From UBA830 sp038146925 (lineage in GTDB: Bacteria > Pseudomonadota > Alphaproteobacteria > MPNO01 > UBA830), in NCBI GenBank assembly GCA_038146925.1, contig JAYQSP010000011.1, positions 992,001 through 1,056,000 on the forward strand: 64,000 bases of DNA, read 5' to 3'. Made by a program: the position numbers and the translations under genes. A model generated the notes under the pieces. The model searched no databases. It was not told the DNA's origin and saw only the letters and a program-made list of their open reading frames with translations. Below, piece after piece: positions 7,871 to 18,147 of this stretch. Each line of letters starts with the position of its first letter. Within the stretch, counting starts at the first letter, position 1.

Positions 7871-9439
7871 ATGTATCCCGCACATCGCATTCTGGACCGC
7901 GCCGTCAGTTTTTTTCCCGACCGCCCGGCCTTCGTCGACGGCGAGTCGCGCCTGACTTACCGGCAGCTCGGGGCGCGGGTGAACCGGCTGGCCAACGCGC
8001 TGACGGGGCTGGGGCTCGAGAAGGGCGACCGCGTCGCGATCCTCGACTGGAATTCCCAGCGCTATGCGGAGGCCTACTACGCCTGCGCGCTGGCGGGGCT
8101 GACGTTCCTGCCGCTCAATTCGCGGCTGGCGGCGCCGGAACTGGAATACATCTTCAACGATTCCGATGCCCGGGCGGTGATGCTGTCCGAGCCGTTTATC
8201 GGCCTCTACGAAGAGGTGAAGCAGAAGGCGCCGTCGCTTGAGATTTCCGTCGGCCTCGCGCTTTCCGACCCGCCGGAGGGGGTGCGCGATTACGAAACGC
8301 TGCTGGCCAACGCGTCTGACGCCTTCACGCCCGTGGCCGCGGAAATGGACGACATCATCCAAATCTACTATACGTCCGGCACGACGGGGGATCCCAAGGG
8401 CGTCTGCCTGACCAACGAGAATATCTACTGGTGCGGCGTCGACTGCGCGACGACGATGGACTACCGGCTGGGCTCGGTCTGGCTGCATTCGGCGCCGATG
8501 TTCCATCTGGCCGATTCGCTCGCGTTCTGGGCGGTGCCGCTGGTCGGCGGCTGCCAGGTATCGGTTCATTTCCAGCCCGACAGGGTTCTGGAGCTGATCG
8601 AGAAGGAACGCGTGACGATCACGTCGCTGCCGGCCACCCTGATCGCGCTGATCGCCAACCACGCCGATCTTTCCAAATACGATCTGTCCAGTCTGACGCA
8701 GATCATGTACGGCGGATCGCCGACGCCGCTCGGCGTGTTGCAGAAGGCGGAGGAATTCTTCCCCGGCAGCATGCTGCTGCATGCCTACGGCATCACGGAG
8801 ACGGCGGGTATCGCGTGTTGTCTGCAGCCGCAGGATCACGATCTGACGCTGGACGAAAACGGCCATTACCGTGCGGCCTCCTGCGGGGTGCCGTCGCCGC
8901 TGATCGACATGATGGTGGTCGACGCCGACGACAATCAGGTGGCGACCGGCGAGATCGGCGAGGTGGTGTTCGGCGGGCCGAAGATCATGAAGGAATACTG
9001 GCGCAAGCCGGAGATCACGGCCGCGGCGCTGCGCGGCGGCTGGTACCACACCGGCGACATGGGCTATGTCGACGAAACGGGGCATCTCTATCTTGTCGAC
9101 CGCAAGAAGGACATGATCATCTCCGGCGCCGAAAACATCTATTCGGTCGAGGTCGAAAACGTCATTTCCACCCATCCCTCGGTGCTGGAAGTCGCGGTCA
9201 TCGGCATCCCCCACGACGTATGGGGCGAGCAGGTGCACGCTGTCGTCGTCAAGCGCGGCGGGGCGGCGGATATATCCGAAGACGAGGTCATCGAGTTCTG
9301 CCGCGGCAAGATCGGCGGCTACAAGATCCCGAAATCCGTGTCTTTCGAGGACGGGCCGCTGCCGACGACCGGGCCCGGAAAAATCGCCAAACGGCGGCTG
9401 CGCGATCCCTTCTGGGAAGGGGTCGAGCGGCAGATTTGA
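7871..9439 (+). CDS. AMP-dependent acyl-CoA synthetase/ligase
   Basis: A 522-residue ANL-superfamily enzyme that adenylates a carboxylic acid and transfers it to CoA. Visible motifs: P-loop YYTSGTTGDPKG near residue 168, LHAYGITETAG, the GGWYHTGDMGY core, hinge region DRKKDMIISGAENIYSVEVE, and the C-terminal lysine in GKIAKR. GGGAGGATGGGAC precedes the ATG. It sits between an enoyl-CoA hydratase (divergent) and a Rieske oxygenase (downstream), which suggests degradation of an aromatic or fatty acid. The substrate is not predictable. Confidence 0.9.
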   Translation: MYPAHRILDRAVSFFPDRPAFVDGESRLTYRQLGARVNRLANALTGLGLEKGDRVAILDWNSQRYAEAYYACALAGLTFLPLNSRLAAPELEYIFNDSDARAVMLSEPFIGLYEEVKQKAPSLEISVGLALSDPPEGVRDYETLLANASDAFTPVAAEMDDIIQIYYTSGTTGDPKGVCLTNENIYWCGVDCATTMDYRLGSVWLHSAPMFHLADSLAFWAVPLVGGCQVSVHFQPDRVLELIEKERVTITSLPATLIALIANHADLSKYDLSSLTQIMYGGSPTPLGVLQKAEEFFPGSMLLHAYGITETAGIACCLQPQDHDLTLDENGHYRAASCGVPSPLIDMMVVDADDNQVATGEIGEVVFGGPKIMKEYWRKPEITAAALRGGWYHTGDMGYVDETGHLYLVDRKKDMIISGAENIYSVEVENVISTHPSVLEVAVIGIPHDVWGEQVHAVVVKRGGAADISEDEVIEFCRGKIGGYKIPKSVSFEDGPLPTTGPGKIAKRRLRDPFWEGVERQI

Positions 9440-9486
9440 TTCCCGGTTCATATGGAATACAGTCCGGGGATGCGGGATAAGATCGT

Positions 9487-10533
9487 ATGACGGATTTTAT
9501 TTATAACGCCTGGTACGCGGTGTGCTGGTCCCACGAGCTGGAAGACAGGCCGCTGGCGAAACGCGTTCTCGGAGAGGGGCTGGCCGTATATCGCACCGCG
9601 TCCGGCGTCGCCGCGGCGGTGGAGGATTGCTGTCCCCACCGGTTCGCGCCCATGTCGCTTGGCTGCGTCGACGGCGAGAATATCATGTGCGGCTATCACG
9701 GGATGCAATTCGATCGTGCCGGGGCCTGCGTCTCCATACCCGGGCAGAAGAACGTTCCCGGCCGGGCGAAAATCCGTACCTATCCGGTGGTGGAGAAATA
9801 CAGCCTGATCTGGGCCTGGATGGGGGCGGCCGAGAACGCAGACGAGGCCCTGATCCCCGACGTGCACTGGCTGGATTCTCCCGGCTGGAAGCCGGTGACG
9901 GGCACCACGCGCTACGACTGCAACTGGGTTCTGCTGGTCGACAATCTTCTCGACCTCACCCACACCACCTTCGTGCACCAGTCCACCATCGGCACCGAGG
10001 ACGTTGCCAGCACGCCGATCACGACAGAGGTCGAAAACGACCGGGTGTATGTGGTGCGGGACATGAAAAACACGACACCGTCCAATTTCTACAAGCGGGT
10101 CGGCGGCTTCGAGGGCCGGATCGATCGCTGGCAGAAGATCTGGCTGGAGCCGCCCTCCGTTGTGATTATAGACGCGGGCGGCGTCCCTGCCGGCGGCAGT
10201 CGCAAGGAAGACGGCGAGGACGGCTATACCGGCATCGATACGCGCATCGTCAGCATGCTTTTGCCGGTCGACGAGCGCACCGTGGACCAAATCTGGGCCT
10301 TCGTCCGGGATACGCAACTCGACGATGAACAACTGGATCGCGATATCGAGGCGTCGATCACGCTTACCTTCGACGAGGACGCCGGTTTTCTGGCCGGTCA
10401 GCAGGTGAATATGGAACGCGCGCCGCACAGGCAGATGCTGAACAACACGGCCGACGCCGGCGTGGTTCAGACCCGGCGGCTGATCGAAAAATGGATGGCG
10501 GCGGATACTGCGTCCGCCCAGGCCGCGGAATAG
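9487..10533 (+). CDS. Rieske non-haem iron oxygenase (VanA/phthalate-type)
   Basis: A 348-residue ring-hydroxylating or O-demethylating oxygenase component. The Rieske [2Fe-2S] ligands are CCPHR and, after about 16 residues, CGYHG, at about residues 46-70. The mononuclear iron region is NLLDLTHTTFVHQ near residue 155. Size and motifs match vanillate demethylase/toluenesulfonate-type oxygenases, which need a separate reductase that I do not find nearby. It follows the acyl-CoA ligase by 47 bases on the same strand. Confidence 0.9.
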   Translation: MTDFIYNAWYAVCWSHELEDRPLAKRVLGEGLAVYRTASGVAAAVEDCCPHRFAPMSLGCVDGENIMCGYHGMQFDRAGACVSIPGQKNVPGRAKIRTYPVVEKYSLIWAWMGAAENADEALIPDVHWLDSPGWKPVTGTTRYDCNWVLLVDNLLDLTHTTFVHQSTIGTEDVASTPITTEVENDRVYVVRDMKNTTPSNFYKRVGGFEGRIDRWQKIWLEPPSVVIIDAGGVPAGGSRKEDGEDGYTGIDTRIVSMLLPVDERTVDQIWAFVRDTQLDDEQLDRDIEASITLTFDEDAGFLAGQQVNMERAPHRQMLNNTADAGVVQTRRLIEKWMAADTASAQAAE

Positions 10534-10553
10534 CAGCGGGAAACATCCAGCTC

Positions 10554-11581
10554 GTGCGCAATCGAATTCCACAGGGAGTGCTCACCGCCGTCGCGTTGAC
10601 TTTGTCCGCGTCGTTTGCCTTCGCCGTCAACGCGCAGGTCGCGCCGGACGGCGGGTTCTCCATGCCGCTGAAATGCACCCTTGACCGGGATTGCTGGCTC
10701 ATCAATCTGCCGGATGCAGCGCCAGATGAAAAAGCGCTCGACCATCGCTGCGGCTTCCGGACCTATAACGGCCACAAGGGCACCGACTTCGCGGTCCGGG
10801 GGATTTCCGGGCGACAGACGGTAGCGGAGCCGAGGTCATCGCCGCCGGTCCCGGGCTGGTGACGGCGGCCCGCGACGGGGCGGACGAGTTCTTCAAGCTC
10901 ACACCCGAAGCGCGGAAACTGGTCGGGCGGAAGGAGTGCGGCAACGGCGTGATCGTCCAGCACAGCGGCGGCTGGGAAAGCCAGTACTGCCATATGCGAA
11001 AAGGATCGATCAGCGTTAAGCTGGGCGACCGGGTAAAGCGGGGCGACAAGCTGGGGCTGGTCGGCATGTCCGGCAAGACGCAGTTTCCGCATGTCCATAT
11101 CGCCTTTCGCGTCGACGGCAAGACCATCGATCCTTTCACCGGTGCCGCCGTCGCGACGGGTTGCGACGGACCCAAACGGCCGATCTGGCACAAGGATTCC
11201 AAGGTCGGATATCCAGGCTTCGCGCTCTATGCCGCCGGTTTCACCGATCATACGCCGAGCCGGGAACGCATCCGCTCGTCCGCCCGCAGCCCCGTCAGCA
11301 TGCCGCGCCACGCATCGGCGCTGGTCCTGTGGGCCGCCATGTTCGGGGTGCAGCGCGGCGACGTGCTCAAGATGCGCATTCTCGATCCGGGCGGTACCGC
11401 GATCGTGGCGCGGGAAATCCGGCTCGACCGGGCGCAGGCCTGGCGCATGGAAATCAGCGGGCGCAAACTGCCCCCGGCCGGCTGGCAGGCCGGCGGCTGG
11501 GTTGGCGAGGCCGTCCTTCAGCGCTTCGTCAACGGCCGGACGATTACGCGTCGGATAAACGTTCCTCTGGTCGTAAAGTGA
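10554..11581 (+). pseudogene. M23 family metallopeptidase with signal peptide, split by a frameshift
   Basis: Two frames together make one LytM/M23 endopeptidase. The first starts at GTG 10554 with a signal peptide (VLTAVALTLSASFAFAVNA) and ends after GHKGTDFAVRG, which carries the HxxxD zinc motif. The second frame continues at about 10800 (DGSGAEVIAAGPGLVTAARD...) and includes the HVHIAF (HxH) motif. The G-run at 10798-10802 has five Gs; a sixth would restore a continuous protein of about 342 residues. M23 enzymes cut peptidoglycan cross-links in the periplasm. The break is either a real mutation or a homopolymer sequencing error. Confidence 0.8.
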
Positions 11582-11585
11582 GCCC

Positions 11586-13698
11586 ATGACGGATACCACG
11601 ATACATATCGGATGCGACATCGGGGGAACGTTTACCGATATCGTGGCTCAGCTTGCCGACGGTGCGCTGCATGTGCGCAAGGTCGCTTCGACGCCGGACG
11701 ATCCGGGGCAGGCGGTGGTCGATGGGCTGGCCGGATTGCTCAACGATGTCGGCGCATCGTTCGCCGACGTGCGCGAAGTCGTCCACGGCACCACCGTCGG
11801 CTCAAACACGATCCTGCAGAAATCCGGCGCCCGCACCGGGCTGATCACGACGCGGGGCTTCCGCGACGTCCTCGAAATCGGGCGCATCCGGACGCCGACG
11901 ATGTTCGATCTGTCGTGGGAAAAGCCCGAACCGCTGGTACCCCGGCGCCACCGGCTCGAGGTGGGCGAACGGATGGGCGCCGACGGCCGGCCGGTTTCGG
12001 ACCTGCCGGAAGACGACGTGATTGCCGCCGCCCGAAAACTGGTCGACGAGGGCATCGAATCCGTTGCCATCTGCTACATCAATTCCTGCATCAATCCGGC
12101 GCACGAACGGCGCACGGTCGAGATTCTGGAAGAACATTTTCCCGACCTGCTGGTGACTGCGTCCTGCGACGTCCTGCCGGAAATGAAGGAATACGAGCGC
12201 ACGTCGACCACGGTGGTGAATGCCTATCTGCTGTCAGAGATGCGCCGCTATCTCGCCAACCTTACGCGGAACCTGTCCGCTGCCGGGATGACCGCGCCGC
12301 TTCTGGTGGTGGCGTCGTCGGGCGGCATGATGCGGGTGGAAACGGCCAGCGACATTCCCGTCTTTGCGGTCGGGTCCGGGCCTGCCGGCGGCGTGATGGG
12401 GGCGGCGCGGCTCGGCCAGGCGAACGGACATGCGGACGCGATCGCGTTCGACATGGGCGGTACGACCGCCAAGGCGTCGATCATCGAGAACGGCGAGCCG
12501 ATGCTGACGTCGGAATACGAGTTCCGCGACGGCATCTCGACGCCGAGCCGCTTCATCAAGGGTGGCGGGTATATGCTGAAAGTCCCGGCCATCGATATCG
12601 CCGAGGTCGGCGCCGGCGGAGGCTCCATCGCCTGGATCGACGACGGCGGATTGCTGCAGGTCGGGCCGGTATCGGCGGGCGCCGACCCGGGGCCGGCCTG
12701 TTACGGGCGCGGCAACGACCGGCCGACGGTGACCGACGCCAATGTCGTGCTCGGATATCTCAACCCCGCCGGCCTCGCGGGCGGCAGCCTCGAAATCGAT
12801 CCGGGACTGTCCGCAAAAGCGATCATGGATCATATCGGCACGCCGCTCGGCCTTGACGTGGTGCAGGCTGCGGCCGGAATCCGCAAGATCGCGAACGTGG
12901 CCATGGCCAGGGCCATTCGCTCGGTCACGGTCGAACGGGGACGCGATCCGCGCGACATGGCGCTGATGGCGTTCGGCGGATCGGGGCCGGTGCACGCCGT
13001 CGAAGTCGCCGGATTGCTGGGGATCGGCAAGGTGATCGTGCCGGCGATGTCGGGGGTGTTCTGTTCCGTCGGCATGCTGGCCTCCGATGTGGAACACAAC
13101 TTCGTGCGAAACCTGCTGCGGCCGCTGTCGCGGCTCGACACGTCGGAGTTCTCCGACGCCGCGACGCAGCTTCGCGAAGACGGCATCGACCGGCTGCGCA
13201 CGGACGGCTTTTCCGACGATCGCATCCGGTTGTCGTTCGGCGCCGATATCCGCTATCTCGGCCAGTCGTCGGAGTTGACCGTGCTCGATGGATCCGGACG
13301 ACATTCTGAGCAGGGGATTCGATGCGCTGGAGGAGGCGTTCCACGCCGCGTATCAGGATACCTACGGCTACACCAATGACGAGGCGGTGGAACTAGTCAA
13401 TATGCGCCTTGCCGCGCGGGGCGTGCGGGACAACCGGCTCAGTTTCCGGGGGATCGATTCCCAGGTGGCGGCGCTCGATATCGCCGACGGCGAACGCCCG
13501 GCCTGGTTCGCGGTGTCCGGCGATTACGTGCCGACGCCGACGCGGGCGCGGACAGTGATCGCCCAGGGTGCGATTGCGGGGCCGGCGATCCTCGAATCCT
13601 ACGACACCACGATCGTGCTGCCGCCTGACGCTACCGCGGTGTCGGACGGATGCGGCAGCATCGTGATCGACGTGCCCGCCAGCGCGATGGAGCAATGA
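11586..13698 (+). pseudogene. hyuA: Hydantoinase/oxoprolinase subunit A (HyuA), split by a frameshift
   Basis: Two overlapping frames make one HyuA protein of about 703 residues, the normal family length. The first has the ATPase start CDIGGTFTDIV and HGTTVGSNTILQ, plus MGGTTAKAS and GAGGGSIAWID. The second frame takes over near 13281-13292 (MDPDDILSRGFDALEEAFHAAYQDTYGY) and supplies the C-terminal domain. One extra base in that stretch explains the break. HyuA and HyuB together carry out ATP-dependent opening of hydantoins, 5-oxoproline or related cyclic amides, or ketone carboxylation. The stop overlaps the hyuB start (ATGA). Confidence 0.85.
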
Positions 13699-15419
13699 CC
13701 ATGAACGCAAAAATCGACCCCATCACTTTCGCGGTCATCAAGAACGGCCTGGATTCCATCGTCGACGAAATGGCCTACGACGTGATGCGGACGGCGCGGT
13801 CGGAAATCGTCAAGGACGTCATGGATTTCTCGGCCGCCATCTGCGACATGTCCGGAAACATGATCGCGCAGGCAAAAACGGTCGCGCTGCATCTGGGCGC
13901 CGTCCCGGAAGCCATGGGCGTCGTGCTGGAACATTACGGTGACGACCTTTTCCCCGGCGACGCGGTGATTCTGAACGATCCCTATCAGGGTGGTATGCAT
14001 CTTCCGGACATCTTCATGTTCATGCCGATCTTCCATGGGGCGGATATGCGGGGGTTCACGGTCGTCATTTGCCATCACACGGATGTCGGCGGCCGGGTCG
14101 CGGGGTCGAATGCGAGCGATTCAACCGAGATTTTCCAGGAAGGATTGCGCATCCCGGCGCTGAAGCTGTTCGAACGTGGCGAGATCAACGACACGCTGGT
14201 CAAGCTGATCGATCTCAACGTGCGTTTGCCGGACCGGGTGATCGGCGACCTGAAGGCGCAGTTCGCCGCCTGCCGCACCGGCGCGCGCGAAATGGGCAAG
14301 CTTTTCGACCGTTACGGCGCCGAGACGGCGCAGGCCTATTTCACCGAACTGCTCGATTACGCCGAACGCATGACGCGCGAGGAAATCCGGCAATGGCCGG
14401 ACGGTACCTATAAATTTACCGATTACATCGACGATGACGGATTTACCGACACACCGCTGCCGATCGCGATCGCGATCACGGTGCATGGCGACAGCGTGAC
14501 CGTGGATTACGAAGGCACGGCGCCGCAGGTGCCGGCCGCGCTGAATTCGACCAAGTCGTATACGAACTCCTGTACCTATCTGTCGGTGCGCTGCGTGCTG
14601 AAAGGCGATATTCCGAACAATGCGGGCGTGTTTCGCGCGATCGAGGTGAGGGCGCCGGATGCGTCGATCGTGAACCCGAAACTGCCGGCGGCCTGCGCGG
14701 CGCGGGCGTTGACCGGGTACCGCATCGTCGATGCGATGTTCGGCGCGCTGGCGCAGATTGTGCCCGACCGCGTGCCGGCGGCGGGCGAGGGCGGCAATAC
14801 GGTGGTGTGCCTGGGCGGCTACCGGGACGACGGATCGCCCTTTATCATCGTCGACATGATCTGCGGCGCCTGGGGCGGCCGGCCCGACAAGGACGGCATC
14901 GAGGCGATCACCAACCCGTCGCAGAACCTGTCGAATACGCCGGTCGAAACGATGGAATCCCAGCATCCCGTGCGGGTGGAGGAATATGCCCTTGTGCCCG
15001 ACAGCTGCGGCGCCGGCGAATATCGCGGCGGGCTCGGCATCGCGCGATCCTACCGTCTGCTGGCCGACGAAGCCGGGCTGCAGCTCCGCGCCGACCGGAT
15101 GAAAATTCAGCCCTATGGCCTGGCGGGCGGCGAAAAAGCGGGGCCGGCCGTCAATGAACTCACGACCCGGGACGGCGACCGTGTTTCCCTGCCCAGCAAG
15201 ATCAACCGCAAGATGGAACAGGGCGATCTGGTGCGGCACGTGCAGCCGGGTGGTGGCGGGTTCGGCGATCCGCTGAAACGCGATCCCCAGCGGGTCGCGC
15301 GCGATGTCTGGAATACGAAAATATCAGCCGCCTATGCGCGCGCGCATCACAGGGTCGTCGTCGACCCGGAGACGGGCATGCTCGACGAAGCCGCGACTTC
15401 GGCGCTTCGCGGCACGTAG
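13695..15419 (+). CDS. hyuB: Hydantoinase/oxoprolinase subunit B (HyuB)
   Basis: A 574-residue HyuB-family subunit, about the usual length. The ATG at 13695 overlaps the hyuA stop as ATGA, the hallmark of translational coupling; ATG 13701 has slightly better Shine-Dalgarno spacing. Family segments include DPITFAVIKNGLDSIVDEMA, LNDPYQGGMHLPDI and VRHVQPGGGGFGDPLKRDP. It should form a complex with HyuA. If the hyuA frameshift is real, this subunit would be left without its partner. Confidence 0.9.
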   Translation: MTMNAKIDPITFAVIKNGLDSIVDEMAYDVMRTARSEIVKDVMDFSAAICDMSGNMIAQAKTVALHLGAVPEAMGVVLEHYGDDLFPGDAVILNDPYQGGMHLPDIFMFMPIFHGADMRGFTVVICHHTDVGGRVAGSNASDSTEIFQEGLRIPALKLFERGEINDTLVKLIDLNVRLPDRVIGDLKAQFAACRTGAREMGKLFDRYGAETAQAYFTELLDYAERMTREEIRQWPDGTYKFTDYIDDDGFTDTPLPIAIAITVHGDSVTVDYEGTAPQVPAALNSTKSYTNSCTYLSVRCVLKGDIPNNAGVFRAIEVRAPDASIVNPKLPAACAARALTGYRIVDAMFGALAQIVPDRVPAAGEGGNTVVCLGGYRDDGSPFIIVDMICGAWGGRPDKDGIEAITNPSQNLSNTPVETMESQHPVRVEEYALVPDSCGAGEYRGGLGIARSYRLLADEAGLQLRADRMKIQPYGLAGGEKAGPAVNELTTRDGDRVSLPSKINRKMEQGDLVRHVQPGGGGFGDPLKRDPQRVARDVWNTKISAAYARAHHRVVVDPETGMLDEAATSALRGT

Positions 15420-15433
15420 GCAGCACCGGGACA

Positions 15434-15460
15434 GGCGACCGGGCGGGTTGGTCGCCTTTA
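15434..15460. terminator. Hairpin between hyuB and the cold shock gene
   Basis: Stem GGCGACC/GGTCGCC with a nine-base loop, followed by TTTA, between convergent genes. It probably serves hyuB; the T-tract is short. Confidence 0.6.
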
Positions 15461-15482
15461 TGCGTCCCTGAAAACCGGAGGT

Positions 15483-15692
15483 TTAGTCGAGTGCGACGAG
15501 ATTGTCGGCGGCGTTCCGGCCATCGCGGCTCGGTACGAGTTCGAATTCCACCTTCTGGCCCTCGCGAAGCCCCGGAAGACCGGCGCGCTCAACGGCAGAA
15601 ATGTGTACGAATGCGTCTTTTCCGCCTTCATCGGGTTCAATGAAGCCGAAGCCTTTTGTCGGATTAAACCACTTAACGGTACCTGTCGGCAT
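15483..15692 (-). CDS. Cold shock protein, CspA family
   Basis: A 69-residue single cold-shock domain. The nucleic-acid binding motifs RNP1 (KGFGFIE) and RNP2 (DAFVHIS) are both present, after the standard opening TGTVKWFNPTKG. Such proteins bind single-stranded RNA and DNA and melt RNA structure. AAGGAA precedes the ATG. The roughly 190 bases upstream contain no gene and probably hold the promoter and a long leader, as is common for csp genes. Which Csp paralogue this is cannot be said. Confidence 0.95.
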   Translation of the reverse strand: MPTGTVKWFNPTKGFGFIEPDEGGKDAFVHISAVERAGLPGLREGQKVEFELVPSRDGRNAADNLVALD

Positions 15693-15884
15693 AGCAATTC
15701 CTTCATAGTCGTCTGGACGTTCTCCGCGAATTCATGCGGATTACGCTAACACGATCGTACTGTCCGGGAGTCGCTGTGTCAGGCGTCGGTAACGTCGACA
15801 AGTACGCCTGGTCAGGTATCAATCGAATTAAGCTTAGCGTTATTGGCCGATTGAACGCAAACGGTTTAATTTGACGGTTTCTTG

Positions 15885-16946
15885 TCAGAGTACGATGCGC
15901 GGATGCGCGTCCGGCGCGATAATTCCCCGCGTGCGGTGCTCGAAAGCTTCCGGGCGGGGGCGGATATCGGGGTTTCTCAGCCACAAACGCCAAAGCCGCC
16001 GCCTTTTCTCCGGCTCAGGCCAGTCTTCATACGACGTGCGGGAATGCATTGTCACGTGGCTGTTGAGCAGCTGGATATCGCCGACCTCGAACGACATGGA
16101 CAGGTGCAGTTCCTCGTTCAGTTCGGCGAGCAGCGCGAAGGCTTCTTTCTGCGCGGCGGTCAGCGGCGGGTTGCCCGGCAGCGCATGTCCCTTTTCGATA
16201 TGCTTGTAGCCGCCGGCGACGGTGAGATAGCCTTCGTGATAGTTGACCACCGCCATCCGGTACCAGGGATACTCGCCCGGCATGGTTTCGCCGTGCTTGG
16301 TCCAGTACATGTCGGCGGTCAGTTCTTCCACCAGATCGGGGCGCCGCGCGATCATCTCGTTGTGGACGGCAGGCGCGCTGACGATTTTGGACCGGCCACC
16401 CGATTTCGCTGTCTGCAGGCACAGCAGGCTGACAACGTCGCACTGATCGGTATGAAACAGCATATGGGCGCTGGTCTGATAGCCGCGATGATTGGGGTTT
16501 TCGTAATCCTTCCCGAGGTCCGTGACATGACCGATCATGTCGCCTTCCGGGTTGTTCGAGAGCGGTTCGCCGATCTGTCCCCCGATCACCCAGTAGGCGA
16601 TGGCGAGATCGAGACGGTCCCACTCGGCGACCGGCATCCCGCGGATCAGCTGGAATCCGCGACCGTCCCGCAACTGGTGTACGATTTCCGACATGGGCGC
16701 CGCAAATTCGCCCAGATCGGCCGCCGCGGTATCGATATCGAGAAGTCCGTTCGGGTCGTCGCCGATCCGGCGGCGGATAGCTGCGGCGGTTTCCCTCAGC
16801 GCGGCGAGGTCGTCCGCCGTCAGCGTATAGACCCAGTCGTCACGCACAGTCATGTCCGCGCCCGTCCAGACGGCCGGGTCAACGGCCGGCTGTCCCCGGA
16901 CGGCGGGCTCGCGAGTCTGTTGCGGCTGTCTGGCATCGTCTGGCAT
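15885..16946 (-). CDS. TauD/TfdA family Fe(II)/2-oxoglutarate dioxygenase
   Basis: A 353-residue dioxygenase of the TauD clan. The iron-binding HxD is in FHTDQCD near residue 163, and the distal histidine is in NSHVTMHSRTSYEDW near residue 295-300. The 2-oxoglutarate arginine is probably in RRRLWRLWLRN. Taurine-specific features are not obvious, and this longer form is common among uncharacterised catabolic dioxygenases. It is divergent from a gentisate-type cupin dioxygenase, with the two starts about 120 bases apart. Confidence 0.85.
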   Translation of the reverse strand: MPDDARQPQQTREPAVRGQPAVDPAVWTGADMTVRDDWVYTLTADDLAALRETAAAIRRRIGDDPNGLLDIDTAAADLGEFAAPMSEIVHQLRDGRGFQLIRGMPVAEWDRLDLAIAYWVIGGQIGEPLSNNPEGDMIGHVTDLGKDYENPNHRGYQTSAHMLFHTDQCDVVSLLCLQTAKSGGRSKIVSAPAVHNEMIARRPDLVEELTADMYWTKHGETMPGEYPWYRMAVVNYHEGYLTVAGGYKHIEKGHALPGNPPLTAAQKEAFALLAELNEELHLSMSFEVGDIQLLNSHVTMHSRTSYEDWPEPEKRRRLWRLWLRNPDIRPRPEAFEHRTRGIIAPDAHPRIVL

Positions 16947-17067
16947 GGAAACATTCTAAACACGAACGGCGGCATCGGGGAAGGGGCGTTACCGCGGGCG
17001 TCTCTTGTTCCCCGGGCCTAAATGAAGTGGAATATCCGAAGGCTCTGAGATCAGCGGGAAAACATCG

Positions 17068-18126
17068 ATGAATACGCGTGAGGCTACACTGCAGACGGAC
17101 TCGATCGACGAGATGATCGCCGGCTTCGGTCAGTACAATCTGCTGGCCGGCTGGAATGTGCTTGCGGAAGAAGTGCCCGTCGAGCCGTCCAGCCCGGCGA
17201 AACCCTGTCACTGGTCTTACCGGCAGGTTCGCGAACAGCTGTTTCTGGCCGGCAGGCTGGTGCCGCCCGAGGATGCCGAGCGCCGAATACTGGTCATGGC
17301 GAACCCCGGCCTCGACGGCCGGCCCGCGACGACGCCCACCATCTTTACCGACATGCAGCTCGTTCTCCCCGGAGAGGAAACCAATATTCATCGCCACACG
17401 CCGTCGGCCCTGCGGTTCATGATCGAAGGCGAAGGGTCGTATGCGATGACCGCCGGAGAACGCAATTCCCAGCATCGGGGCGACCTTGTGCTCGGACCCA
17501 GCTGGGGCTGGCACAGTCACGGCAATCTGGGGAGCGACCCCGCGATCTGGTTCGATGCGCTCGACATTCCGCTGGTGAAGATGCTCGACGCCAGCTTTTT
17601 CGAAGGATACGGAGACGGCGAATTCCGCGATAACAAGCCGGACGACGGATCCTTGCGCGCCTACGGCAATCCGGGCGTGATGCCGAGCTGGAACCGGAGC
17701 GACAGCGCCGCCACGCCGGTGCTGAAATACGCATGGGACGACGCGGTCGGCGCGCTGACGGCCATGCCCGAAGAAAACGCCAGTCCGTTCGACGACCTGA
17801 TCGTGGAATACGTGAATCCGCTCAATGGCGGGCCGATCATGCCGACACTGTCCTGCCACCTGCAGCGTCTGCGCCCCGGCTGCCGGACGCGGAGCCACCG
17901 CCATACCTCCAGCAGCGTGTATGTCGGCGGTCAGGGAGCCGGAACGATTATCGTCGGCGACGAGCGGTTCGACTGGGAAGAGGGCGATGTCGTCTCGCTG
18001 CCCAGCTGGCGCTGGCATGCGCATGAAAACGCCTCGGCGGACGACGACGCGATCCTGTTTTCGGTGTCCGACGCGCCGACGCTGCGCGCCCTGAATCTCT
18101 ATCGCGAAGAACGCGACGAAGGCTGA
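17068..18126 (+). CDS. Bicupin dioxygenase, gentisate 1,2-dioxygenase-like
   Basis: A 352-residue bicupin. The first cupin has NIHRHTPSALRFMIEGEGSY near residue 106 and GPSWGWHSHGN further on; the second has SHRHTSSSVYVGGQGAG near residue 276 and PSWRWHAHEN. Histidine motifs and length match gentisate/salicylate 1,2-dioxygenases, which use Fe(II) to cleave gentisate between its carboxyl and hydroxyl groups. Distance from characterised GDOs is unknown, so the substrate may be another hydroxybenzoate. No maleylpyruvate isomerase is adjacent. Confidence 0.8.
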   Translation: MNTREATLQTDSIDEMIAGFGQYNLLAGWNVLAEEVPVEPSSPAKPCHWSYRQVREQLFLAGRLVPPEDAERRILVMANPGLDGRPATTPTIFTDMQLVLPGEETNIHRHTPSALRFMIEGEGSYAMTAGERNSQHRGDLVLGPSWGWHSHGNLGSDPAIWFDALDIPLVKMLDASFFEGYGDGEFRDNKPDDGSLRAYGNPGVMPSWNRSDSAATPVLKYAWDDAVGALTAMPEENASPFDDLIVEYVNPLNGGPIMPTLSCHLQRLRPGCRTRSHRHTSSSVYVGGQGAGTIIVGDERFDWEEGDVVSLPSWRWHAHENASADDDAILFSVSDAPTLRALNLYREERDEG

Positions 18127-18147
18127 CCGGGCGGCCGATCAGGCTGG

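Noticed and set aside
7694..9451. 585-codon minus-strand frame opposite the acyl-CoA ligase
   Set aside because: Shadow of the conserved ligase; composition typical of an antisense frame.
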